Of a stretch of 64,000 bases of DNA, positions 1-8,911 are shown one piece after another. The first letter of the stretch is position 1. Every line of letters starts with the position of its first letter. Made by a program: the position numbers and the translations under genes. The notes under the pieces are model-generated. The model was not told where the DNA came from and did no database searches. It saw only the letters and a list, made by a program, of their open reading frames with translations. Source of the DNA: Calditrichia bacterium (lineage in GTDB: Bacteria; Calditrichota; Calditrichia; RBG-13-44-9; J075); contig JANQRS010000005.1 of the NCBI GenBank assembly GCA_028284445.1, positions 30,705-94,704 on the forward strand. Reading direction: 5' to 3'.

Positions 1-1531
1 GGAAATTGATAATGGGATTGTCATGTCGGACTCTCTTGTGAAAAGCCCTGCGTTTTTATTCGTTTGGACTGCACCGGGCGACGGACAATCGACAAGCATC
101 CCGTATAAAATTAGTTATGACTACTTCACTTATGCAGATACGTTGCAGATACCTGTATTCGATTGGGATCCAACGCTATTCTGGCAAGATACATTGGATG
201 TCAGTGCAAGCCCCGCGGAGGCACCGATCAATCTGGTGTCCATTGTTGCTGACGCGGCATTGGTCACCGGTGATGAATATGTGATTACATTTCAGGAAAC
301 GGCCGACACTCAGCTTGTTTGGCAACTGACCAATTTAAGGAACGATGAGATCTTGCTCGACAATCAGGTTGTTGCAAGCGATCCCCAGCATCCCTTTCCG
401 GTTGTGGACGGCATTCAATTCCAGGTGACCTTTCCACCAACTGGATTTAAGCATTTCCAAACCGTTGCGAACGCTGCTGGTCCAATAGACCCGCCAACAC
501 AAGCTGCATATGTACTCAATAATTCCGGCTTCCCAACGCATGATGGGTTACCGCTGACGCCGGGTTTAAATGATCAACCGGATCCAAATCGGCAACAAAC
601 GGACGGTGCGACCTGGGTTTTTCATACCGGGGGAACAACTCGTTCTCTTTATGAGACATTCCTTGCGCGGGTATTGCGGAACGATGACAGTGAGCGGGTC
701 GGTGCTTTTGACTATGAAATGCGCTTTACCGAAGATGGCGGTTATGCAAACTGGGCATTCGAGACCGGGGGAATGGGCGAAGTTCCCTTTGAATTATGGA
801 ATATTGGCATTGGCACGCCGGATGATCCTAGTGACGATTATCGGATGGTGGCCTGGGCGCTTAATGATGCCGATTTTGGTACCGGCTCGGAAGTATATAA
901 TATTAATAACTTGGATCATGCGATTTCACCCGGAAATGATGATCCTTATATGGATTGGGTGTATTGGCGAAATCCGGATGACACGACACCGGGAGACGCC
1001 GGCTATCAGGCATTTGTTGAGGATGGACTTGCCGGCACCTACGACTTTGGCGGCCGGGAAGTTATTGCCCGAACTGTGCTCGTAAACCTCGACGGTGGCG
1101 AGGTAGATGATCCGGCATTCCCCAATAATCTTGAGGCTGTAATGCCGGAAATTGGCACTGTATTCCGCCTGATTACGAATAAACCAAATCGTGCTGGTGA
1201 TCGATTAACAGTAGATACTTCGCCGGTCTATAGACCAGAGCTATTCTACCCGGAGTCATTCTTTCTGGCTCAAAACTATCCCAATCCTTTCAACCCGGTA
1301 ACAACCATCGAATTCGCTTTGCCGGAAGCGACAGACGTTAAACTGGAAGTGTTCAACGTGCTTGGTCAAAGGGTGAAGATTTTAATAGATAAAAGCCTGG
1401 AACCGGCGGAATACCGCGTTATATGGGATGGAAGTGATGGGAAAGGCAGCCAGGTAGCCAGTGGGATTTACTTCTATCGGATAAGCGCCGGGCGCTTTGT
1501 GAAGACCAGGAAAATGATATTGCTACGCTAA
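1..1531 (+). CDS. C-terminal part of a giant secreted protein with a FlgD-like / T9SS-type sorting domain (5'-truncated by window edge)
   Basis: The reading frame is open to the left edge of the window, and the residues before the first ATG (position 23) align with the interior of the two paralogues that follow, so that ATG is not the start. The visible ~509 residues match the last ~500 residues of the proteins at 1645 and 5233. They include a conserved block around THDGLPLTPG, RSLYETFLARV and GGMGEVPFELWN. The last ~90 residues contain YPNPFNP, VFNVLGQRV, VASGIYFYR and end in KMILLR, an Ig-like C-terminal sorting domain typical of type IX-secreted or surface-anchored proteins of FCB-group bacteria. 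The protein is probably exported to the cell surface. Its ligand or enzymatic role is unknown. It is the first of three tandem paralogues. Confidence 0.85.
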   Translation, partial: EIDNGIVMSDSLVKSPAFLFVWTAPGDGQSTSIPYKISYDYFTYADTLQIPVFDWDPTLFWQDTLDVSASPAEAPINLVSIVADAALVTGDEYVITFQETADTQLVWQLTNLRNDEILLDNQVVASDPQHPFPVVDGIQFQVTFPPTGFKHFQTVANAAGPIDPPTQAAYVLNNSGFPTHDGLPLTPGLNDQPDPNRQQTDGATWVFHTGGTTRSLYETFLARVLRNDDSERVGAFDYEMRFTEDGGYANWAFETGGMGEVPFELWNIGIGTPDDPSDDYRMVAWALNDADFGTGSEVYNINNLDHAISPGNDDPYMDWVYWRNPDDTTPGDAGYQAFVEDGLAGTYDFGGREVIARTVLVNLDGGEVDDPAFPNNLEAVMPEIGTVFRLITNKPNRAGDRLTVDTSPVYRPELFYPESFFLAQNYPNPFNPVTTIEFALPEATDVKLEVFNVLGQRVKILIDKSLEPAEYRVIWDGSDGKGSQVASGIYFYRISAGRFVKTRKMILLR

Positions 1532-1627
1532 AACATTGAAACATTGAAACATTGAAACATTGAAACATTGAAACATTGAAACATTGAAGCATTGAAGCAT
1601 TGAAGCATTGAAGCATTGAAGCATTGA
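1532..1627. repeat. 8-bp minisatellite, 12 perfect-length units
   Basis: Directly after the TAA stop there are seven copies of AACATTGA followed by five copies of AGCATTGA, without interruption. The A-to-G change at one position splits the array into two blocks, as expected from slipped-strand expansion of a variant unit. Shorter versions of the same unit follow the other two paralogues (5195-5216 and 8781-8819). An 8-bp unit is not a codon multiple and the array lies outside the coding frame. Confidence 0.95.
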
Positions 1628-1644
1628 AAATTGACGATTGAAGA

Positions 1645-4600
1645 ATGAAGAATGAGAAAAAAATAGCACGCTTGGTACCTGCCACTGCCGCAAACCGCCG
1701 ACCGCCGACCGCCAACTGCAGCACGGTTCTTCGCGTCACATTGTGGTTAATCCTCTCGCTTTCCCTGCCATTGCTATCGCAATCAAAAGCAAGCAAATTT
1801 CCAATGCAAAAAAAACTGGCCAAACAGAGCGACAAGCCTATCCGTGCGACACTCAACACCAATGAATGGAGCTATTGGGTGCTTTGGGATGGACAATCCG
1901 GACGAAATCCGCGCACTGGAGATGCTGGTGGACTCTATCCGCAAAAATCAGTGAGCGGGGTGTTTGCAGATGGTTTGCTCTGGGCCGGAATTGTCGATGA
2001 TCCGAATTCAGATATGCCATTGCGCGCTAATGGTTCAACCTACATTAGCGGTTCCCTCCCGGGGCGGATTTTGCCGTCCGGCGAAGCGCAAAGTCCGGAT
2101 GATTCTGACGTGCGACTTTGGCGAATTCGCAGCGACTTCGAGACGGCATCGGATGGGGAACTGCTGGAAGATGCTGCTGAAACTTTCGACTTGCCTATCG
2201 GGCAGGTGACTGCATCAGACATCCAGGTGCTGCGCGAACAATACCGTTATGATTGGGAAAACTGGCCGGCTCAATGGGGAGCGCCCTATGTTGATATTAA
2301 CAATAACGGTAGCTGGGACCGCGGCCTTGATATGCCGGGCGTAGTTGGTTTTTCGCAGATGATCTGGATTGTTACAAACGACCTTGACCTGCCAACCTCC
2401 GTAGACTTCCTCGGTTCGCTGCCCATGGGATTGGAGATTCAATCAGCATTCTGGACGATGAAGAATCCGATATATAATGATTTTGTTTTTCGGCAGAGCT
2501 GCCTGACCAATAGGTCTCAGTTTAATATCCGCGATATGTACATTGGTATGTGGGCGGATACGGATCTCGGCGATTTTGGCGACGACCTGACAGGTTCCGA
2601 CTCCCTGCTCGGATTGGGCTATACCTGGAATGGATTGGATGAGGATGGCCGGTTTGCGGCTAAGAATTTGCCACCGGGTGCCGTAGGTTATTTACTGCTA
2701 CAAGGGCCAATCGTGGCAGCGCCGGGTGAGGTTGCCTGGTTTAACAATGAGCAGCTTGAAGGCTATATCAACTTACCGGCCGGTTCCTTTATTTGGTTTG
2801 GCGGCTTTATTTGGTGGAAGCCGCCATCCGGTTATAGTTTGACACTGGCCTGGTACAATTCTCTTCGCGGTTATACACCGACATTCGATACGGAAAATCC
2901 CACACCCTATACAGTTGGTTCGGGACCGAATCAAGGCTTCCCAACCAAATGGCCGCATAGTGGTGATCCGGTTAACGATCCTCTCGGTCTGCTTGGCGAT
3001 GTGGACGGCAATGGGGATAACGTTCCGCCAGGGGATCGCCGCTATGCCCTGTCCAGCGGTCCGTTCTCTTTGGGGCCCGGAGAAACGCAGGAGGTGACAT
3101 TTGCTTTGATTGGCGGGATTGATCCGGCAGGAGATCGATATGATGCGATCTCTAAACTCAAGAGACGTGCCGAGACTGCAAAAGCTCAGTATCCTCACCT
3201 TGACAATGTTCCTGAAGCAAAGCTCGACATCACCTATACCAGCAATGATAATACCGTTTATGTGACTGTTGATCTGAAGGATCGCCAATTTGATCGAGCG
3301 GAAGTGGTTTTTAGAGATTCGCGTGGGATTGATGATGACTTTACGAATCCGCTTCGTGATGACGGCATTCTCGGGGATAGCATAGCAAATGACAATATTA
3401 TGGTTGCCGGGCCTATTACCTTTCTAAATCGCCCTTATCCCTACATTATGGATGTTGTCATTCATCAATTTCAGTCAGCAGAAATTATCCCGGAAGTGTT
3501 GAGAAATGTCCGGCTGCGACCGGAGCCTTCTATTGTTGATGTACAGGTAGATTGGGAGAATGGTCGACAGGATAGAATTGTGAATCATGGTGAGACGGTG
3601 CATCTCACTTACAAATTATCCGCAGAGGATGAAAGGAATACCATTGAGCAACTATTTGTCAACAATGTCGAGATAAATGATTTAAGCTTTGAAGGACAAA
3701 TCCTGGCTAATAGCCCGCAGTTCCGTTTTATTGCCACTGCGCCGTTTGTGGGAGAAAAACTGAAGGTGCCATATGAGATTAATTATGACGGCTTCCGGAT
3801 GACTAGCACGCTTGAGATCCCCATAAAGATTTGGAAGCCAACTGCCCTTTGGCAGGACACGCTCGACGTTGTTCGAATATCTGCAGTTTCGGCCAATCTG
3901 ATTCCGCTTGTGTCAGATGCGTCCTTAGTTACCGGCGATCAATATCAGATCGAGTTTTTTGATAATCCTGCGGATAGTCAAACCATTTGGCAACTGACCA
4001 ATATAACTACCGGCGAACTGCTACTTGAAAATGAGCCTATCGCTCCCGACGCGAATCATCCCTTCCCGGTTGTTGACGGCATTCAGTTTCAGGTGGCGGG
4101 TCCGCCGCCGGGCGTCAAGCATTTTCAAACTGTTGCCAATGCGGCCGGTCCGATTGAGCCGCCAATCCAGGGCGCGTTTGCATTTAATAGCAATGGCTTT
4201 CCGACCCATGATGGTATGCCGCTCACGCCAGGCGTCAACGACCGGCCGGATGCGTTTCGTCAACAAACCAACGGCAGTACCTGGGGAATTCACACTGGTG
4301 GCACAGGACGCTCGCTCTATGAAACCTTTCTTGCTCGTGTTTTTCGCAATGATAATATTGACCGTGCGATACGGTTTGATTTCGAACTGCGCTTTACTGA
4401 AGAAGTTGGTTATGCAATCTGGGCTTTCGAGACCGGTGGAATGGGGGAGGTGCCGTTTGAGTTGTGGAATACAGGCATTGGCACCCCGGACGATCCATCT
4501 GACGATTATCGTATGATCCCCTGGGTATTGAACGATGCTGATTTTGGCACAGGGGCAGAAGTGTTCAACATCAATGCTCTTGATCATGCAGTTTCAGGTT

Positions 4601-5199
4601 CCAATAACGATCCCTATACAGACTGGATTTACTGGCGAGACCCGGACGATAAGACACCGGGTGATGCCGGGTATCAGGCGTTTGTAGAAGATGGACTTGC
4701 CGGCACCTATGACTTTGGTGGTGCCGAAGTAATGGCGCGAACCGTTCTTGTCAATTGGAATGGCGGTGTGGTCGATGATCCTGGCTTCCCGGCCAATGTC
4801 GATGCGCTCATGCCGGAAACCGGCACTGTCTTTCGTATCATTATGCAGAAATCGAATTTGCCAGGTGACAAACTGCTGGTCGATACAGCGCCTGTCTACC
4901 AACCGGAGTTATTCTACCCGGTCAGCTTCTTTTTGGATCAAAACTATCCCAATCCCTTCAACCCGGAAACAACCATCGAATTTGCCTTGCCGGAAGCGGT
5001 GGATGTGAAGCTGGAAGTGTTCAACGTGCTCGGTCAGCGCATAAAAACCTTAATGGATGAACGCCTGGAACCGGCGGAATACCGCGTTATATGGGATGGA
5101 AGTGATCGCAATGGCAGCCGGGTGGCCAGTGGGATCTATTTTTACAGGATCAGTGCAGGCCGATTTGTAAAGACGCGGAAAATGATTTTGCTACATTGA
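1645..5199 (+). CDS. Giant secreted surface protein, paralogue 2, with FlgD-like / T9SS-type C-terminal domain
   Basis: An 1184-residue protein. A hydrophobic stretch near residues 32-46 (WLILSLSLPLLSQSKA) looks like the core of a signal peptide, but the preceding ~30 residues are unusual and lie in DNA that resembles dispersed intergenic repeat. The true start could therefore be further in, for example TTG at 1741. The mature N-terminus carries NEWSYWVLWDGQSGRNP, which is nearly identical in paralogue 3. Near residue 450 is an acidic GDVDGNGDN calcium-loop-like motif, followed by SSGPFSLGPGETQEVTF, a segment seen in large secreted FCB proteins. Residues ~1094-1184 form the YPNPFNP...VASGIYFYR...KMILL sorting domain. 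No catalytic motif is recognised. It is probably a cell-surface structural or adhesive protein. Confidence 0.85.
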   Translation: MKNEKKIARLVPATAANRRPPTANCSTVLRVTLWLILSLSLPLLSQSKASKFPMQKKLAKQSDKPIRATLNTNEWSYWVLWDGQSGRNPRTGDAGGLYPQKSVSGVFADGLLWAGIVDDPNSDMPLRANGSTYISGSLPGRILPSGEAQSPDDSDVRLWRIRSDFETASDGELLEDAAETFDLPIGQVTASDIQVLREQYRYDWENWPAQWGAPYVDINNNGSWDRGLDMPGVVGFSQMIWIVTNDLDLPTSVDFLGSLPMGLEIQSAFWTMKNPIYNDFVFRQSCLTNRSQFNIRDMYIGMWADTDLGDFGDDLTGSDSLLGLGYTWNGLDEDGRFAAKNLPPGAVGYLLLQGPIVAAPGEVAWFNNEQLEGYINLPAGSFIWFGGFIWWKPPSGYSLTLAWYNSLRGYTPTFDTENPTPYTVGSGPNQGFPTKWPHSGDPVNDPLGLLGDVDGNGDNVPPGDRRYALSSGPFSLGPGETQEVTFALIGGIDPAGDRYDAISKLKRRAETAKAQYPHLDNVPEAKLDITYTSNDNTVYVTVDLKDRQFDRAEVVFRDSRGIDDDFTNPLRDDGILGDSIANDNIMVAGPITFLNRPYPYIMDVVIHQFQSAEIIPEVLRNVRLRPEPSIVDVQVDWENGRQDRIVNHGETVHLTYKLSAEDERNTIEQLFVNNVEINDLSFEGQILANSPQFRFIATAPFVGEKLKVPYEINYDGFRMTSTLEIPIKIWKPTALWQDTLDVVRISAVSANLIPLVSDASLVTGDQYQIEFFDNPADSQTIWQLTNITTGELLLENEPIAPDANHPFPVVDGIQFQVAGPPPGVKHFQTVANAAGPIEPPIQGAFAFNSNGFPTHDGMPLTPGVNDRPDAFRQQTNGSTWGIHTGGTGRSLYETFLARVFRNDNIDRAIRFDFELRFTEEVGYAIWAFETGGMGEVPFELWNTGIGTPDDPSDDYRMIPWVLNDADFGTGAEVFNINALDHAVSGSNNDPYTDWIYWRDPDDKTPGDAGYQAFVEDGLAGTYDFGGAEVMARTVLVNWNGGVVDDPGFPANVDALMPETGTVFRIIMQKSNLPGDKLLVDTAPVYQPELFYPVSFFLDQNYPNPFNPETTIEFALPEAVDVKLEVFNVLGQRIKTLMDERLEPAEYRVIWDGSDRNGSRVASGIYFYRISAGRFVKTRKMILLH

Positions 5200-5232
5200 A
5201 GTATTGAAGCATTTAAAATTGACGATTGAAAA

Positions 5233-8200
5233 ATGAAGAATGAGAAAAAAATAGCTAGCTTCGTACCTGCCACTGCCACCCGATTTCCTTCGCGTTCCTT
5301 CGCGATTCTTCACGCAACTTCGTGGTTAATCCTGTCACTTTGCCTGCCATTGCTGTCTCAATCAAAAGCAGGCAAATTTCCAACCCAAAATAACGTAGCA
5401 AAACAGAGCGATAAGCCTATCCGCGCGACGCTCAATACCAACGAATGGAGCTATTGGGTACTTTGGGATGGACAATCCGGGCGCAATCCCTACACCGGTG
5501 ATTCCGGTGGTTTATTTCCGGATCAGTCGATCAGTGGTGTGTTCGCAGATGGATTAATGTGGGCGGGGATCGTCGATGATCCAAATTCTAACGTGCCATT
5601 ACGGGCCGGCGGTTCAACCTATATTAGTGGATATCTACCGGGAAGAATTTTGGCGTCCGGCGAGCCTCAAGACCCAAGTGATCCGGATGTCAGGCTCTGG
5701 CGCATTCTGAAGGATGTTGATGCTGCGACAGATGAGGCGCTGCTTTTAGACGCTGCAGAAACCTATAATATTCCCGAAGATCAGGTTACACTCGAGGAAA
5801 TCCAGGCATTGCGTGATGAATATCGCTTTGCCTGGGAAAATTGGCCCGGCCAGTGGGGCGCGCCTTATATCGATGTAAATGAGAACGGCGTTTGGGATCG
5901 CGGAATTGATATGCCGGGCATACCGGGATTTAAGCAGATGATATGGATCGTAAGCAACGATCTTGATTCGGAGACGTCTCGGGATTTCACCGGTTCTCCT
6001 TCGATGGGTTTGGAAATTCAATCGACGTTTTGGACCATGGAAAATCCGGTGTTTGATGATATGGTGTTCCGCCGAACGCGTCTCGTTAATCGATCGACGT
6101 TTCAGATTAATGATATGTATTTTGGGATCTGGACAGATATTGATCTGGGCAATTTTGGTAACGATCTTGCCGGATCGGATTCTCTCGCGAATCTCGCTTA
6201 TGTGTGGAACGGCACTGATATCGACGACGCATTTGATGAGAAAAAACTGCCGCCGGCAGCAATCGGCTATCATCTGCTCCAGGGACCCATTGTAGCAGAT
6301 CCTTCCGGCAGCGCAATTGTCGACTTTCTGGTTCTACCGGGCTTCCGAAATTTGGATATCCTCGGCTTAACCTGGCAGCGGATTTGCCCGATTTGTGATC
6401 CGCCCCTCGGCGACTATAACTCAACGCTCGGTTGGTTTAACCGGCTTCGTGGATACACACCAACGTTTGATATTGAAAATCCGACTCCTTATCTGGCCGG
6501 TTCCGGACCTGAGCGCGGACAGCCCATTCGCTTGAAATTTAGTGGAGATCCGGTAGCGGACCCCATGGGCAATCTTGGCGATGTAGATGGCAATGGAGAT
6601 AATTTGCCGCCGGGAGATCGGCGATTCTCGATCTCGACCGGGCCTTTTACGATCGCAAGCGGCGGAATGCAGGAAATTGTCTACGTCCTGATCGGCGCCG
6701 TTGAACCGGGAGGCGATCGCTATTCGTCAATAACTCGCCTGAAGTCGCTGGCGGACCTTGTCTCAAGTCAATACCCGAGACTTGATCGTATACCGCGAGC
6801 CGCGATCAAGAGTGATCACTCCACGGCAACTTCGACGCTTGACATTCAAATAGATGCGAAAGATCGAGTTGTTCAATCCGCTACAGTGATATTGCGTGAT
6901 TCTCGTAAGGAGCAAGAGGAACTTCAATTCCCGTTGTTTAATGACGGTCAGCATGATGATAGCCTGGCCGGGGATAATCTTTGGGCAACGGGACAACTAA
7001 CAGTTGATAATCGCCGTTATCCCCATGAACTCGATGTTATCTTTCAAACCGATACTGGCACGGTAGAGATTCCAGGGCTCTTGGGAGAAGTTCGGCTACG
7101 TCCGGAAATTTCCATTATCAACGTAGAATTTGACTGGGAGAACGGGCGACAGGATCTGGTGGCGAATCATGGAGAGACGATTCAACTTGCCTATCAGGTA
7201 TTTATGCCGGATGATCGGCATGACGTTCAGCGGCTGATTGTCAACGGTGCCGAAATCGGCGGATTAGATTTCAATGGCAGCTATTCCGGGAGCAGCTCTG
7301 AACTTCGCTTCGTTGCAACAGCGCCAGCTCTTGGCGACAAACTGATTATACCATACCAGATCAGTTACGACTACTTTGAAGCTACCGGTAGTCTGGTATT
7401 ACCCATACAGGTATGGAAACCGACGACGTTGTGGAAGGATACGTTGTCCGTTGATATCAGGTCAGGATTTTCGATCAATCTAACACCTGTCGTGGCAGAC
7501 GCATCTTTGATTACCGGAGATCAATACGAAGTAGAATTTTTTGAAGACTTGTCGGACAGCCAGACTGTCTGGCGCTTGAAAAATATGAATAGTGGCGAAG
7601 TTTTGCTTAATAATCAACCGACTATGCAGGGCCTCTATGCAGATTTCCCGATTATCGACGGCATTCAATTTCAGGTAAACGGGCCACCGCGTAAGATTAG
7701 TCAGTTTCAGGCGGTTGCAAATGCCGCTGGAGCAATTGAGCCACCGGTTCAAGGTGCATTTGCTTTTAACAGAAATGGCTTTCCCACGCACGATGGCTTG
7801 CCCCTCACTCCGGGCGTCAACGATCGGCCGGATGCATCTCGTCAACAAACCAATGGTAGCACCTGGGGTTTCCATACCGGCGGTACCAATCGATCGCTGT
7901 ACGAGACGTTTCTTTCCCGTGTATTACGCAATGATAATGTTGATCGAGCCTTACCGTTTGACTTTGAGCTGCGTTTTACTGAAGCCGGCGGGTATGCCTA
8001 CTGGGGATTCGAAAGCGAGGAAATGGGTGAAGTGCCATTTGAACTTTGGAATATTGGAATTGATACGCCGAACGATCCGAGCGATGATTATCGAATGATT
8101 CCCTGGGTGCTGAATGATGCTGATTTTGATACTGGACCGGAAATATTTAACATCAATGCTCTCGATCATTCAGTCTCCGGCGCTAATAATGATCCCTACA

Positions 8201-8784
8201 CGGACTGGATCTACTGGCGAGATCCAGCGGACAAAACACCGGGCGATGCTGGTTACCAGGCGTTCGTTGAGGATGGCCTGGCGGGTATCTACGTCCCTCG
8301 TGATAACGCGGAGGTGATGGCAAGAACCGTTCTCGTCAATTGGAACGGCGGAGATGTGTCGGATCCTACTTTCCCGCAAAATGTAGACGCTGTGATGCCG
8401 GAAGCTGGAACAGTTTTTCGCATCATCACCAATAAGCCGAACTATCCCGGTGATCGCCTCTTGGTCGATACTGCCCCGGTTTTCCGTCCGGAGTTATTCT
8501 ACCCGGTCAGCTTCTTTCTCGATCAAAATTACCCCAATCCCTTCAACCCGGAAACGTCCATCGAATTTGCTCTACCGGAAGCAGTGGATGTCAAATTAGA
8601 AGTGTTCAATGTACTTGGTCAAAGAGTAAAAACTCTCATGGATGAAAGCCTGGAACCGGCAAAATATCGCATTATATGGGACGGAATTGATAGCAATGGC
8701 ATTCAAGTCGCCAGTGGGATTTATTTTTACAGAATCAGTGCCGGCCGATTTGTGAAGACGCGGAAAATGATATTACTACATTGA
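5233..8784 (+). CDS. Giant secreted surface protein, paralogue 3, with FlgD-like / T9SS-type C-terminal domain
   Basis: An 1183-residue protein, collinear over its whole length with the preceding gene. It shares the same N-terminal MKNEKKIA, the same hydrophobic WLILSLCLPLLSQSKA segment and the same NEWSYWVLWDGQSGRNP block. It also has the GDVDGNGDN acidic motif, the THDGLPLTPGVNDRPDA block and the C-terminal sorting domain (YPNPFNPETSIEF to KMILLH). Divergence is highest in the middle third (roughly residues 340-400 and 540-650) and lowest in the C-terminal 400 residues, which suggests selection or gene conversion acting on the C-terminal half. It is only 33 bp from the stop of paralogue 2, so co-transcription is possible. 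The start sits in repeat-like DNA, so the N-terminus is uncertain. Function unknown beyond probable export. Confidence 0.85.
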   Translation: MKNEKKIASFVPATATRFPSRSFAILHATSWLILSLCLPLLSQSKAGKFPTQNNVAKQSDKPIRATLNTNEWSYWVLWDGQSGRNPYTGDSGGLFPDQSISGVFADGLMWAGIVDDPNSNVPLRAGGSTYISGYLPGRILASGEPQDPSDPDVRLWRILKDVDAATDEALLLDAAETYNIPEDQVTLEEIQALRDEYRFAWENWPGQWGAPYIDVNENGVWDRGIDMPGIPGFKQMIWIVSNDLDSETSRDFTGSPSMGLEIQSTFWTMENPVFDDMVFRRTRLVNRSTFQINDMYFGIWTDIDLGNFGNDLAGSDSLANLAYVWNGTDIDDAFDEKKLPPAAIGYHLLQGPIVADPSGSAIVDFLVLPGFRNLDILGLTWQRICPICDPPLGDYNSTLGWFNRLRGYTPTFDIENPTPYLAGSGPERGQPIRLKFSGDPVADPMGNLGDVDGNGDNLPPGDRRFSISTGPFTIASGGMQEIVYVLIGAVEPGGDRYSSITRLKSLADLVSSQYPRLDRIPRAAIKSDHSTATSTLDIQIDAKDRVVQSATVILRDSRKEQEELQFPLFNDGQHDDSLAGDNLWATGQLTVDNRRYPHELDVIFQTDTGTVEIPGLLGEVRLRPEISIINVEFDWENGRQDLVANHGETIQLAYQVFMPDDRHDVQRLIVNGAEIGGLDFNGSYSGSSSELRFVATAPALGDKLIIPYQISYDYFEATGSLVLPIQVWKPTTLWKDTLSVDIRSGFSINLTPVVADASLITGDQYEVEFFEDLSDSQTVWRLKNMNSGEVLLNNQPTMQGLYADFPIIDGIQFQVNGPPRKISQFQAVANAAGAIEPPVQGAFAFNRNGFPTHDGLPLTPGVNDRPDASRQQTNGSTWGFHTGGTNRSLYETFLSRVLRNDNVDRALPFDFELRFTEAGGYAYWGFESEEMGEVPFELWNIGIDTPNDPSDDYRMIPWVLNDADFDTGPEIFNINALDHSVSGANNDPYTDWIYWRDPADKTPGDAGYQAFVEDGLAGIYVPRDNAEVMARTVLVNWNGGDVSDPTFPQNVDAVMPEAGTVFRIITNKPNYPGDRLLVDTAPVFRPELFYPVSFFLDQNYPNPFNPETSIEFALPEAVDVKLEVFNVLGQRVKTLMDESLEPAKYRIIWDGIDSNGIQVASGIYFYRISAGRFVKTRKMILLH

Positions 8785-8880
8785 AGCATTGAAGCATTGA
8801 AGCATTGGAGTATTGAAAATTGACGATTGAAAATTAAAGAATAAGAAGAAAATAGCCAGCTTCGTACCCGCTACTGCCAA
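8781..8880 (+). pseudogene. Relic of a fourth tandem copy: repeat plus decayed 5' start region
   Basis: After paralogue 3 the CATTGAAG repeat recurs. The next ~60 bp (TTGACGATTGAAAAT onward) align with the DNA around the start of paralogue 3 at 5219-5280, including the stretch that reads AGCTTCGTACC there. The ATG is replaced by TTA, and the match stops abruptly after ACTGCCA, where unrelated sequence leading to the next gene begins. It is either the stump of a deleted fourth paralogue or a dispersed repeat that happens to overlap the starts of these genes. Confidence 0.6.
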
Positions 8881-8911
8881 GTGAACCTGACAGGCCGCAG
8901 GCCTTAGTGAG

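Noticed and set aside
1419..1862. 147-residue minus-strand frame with repeated MLQCFNAS-type peptides
   Set aside because: It simply translates the 8-bp repeat on the opposite strand and overlaps two real genes.
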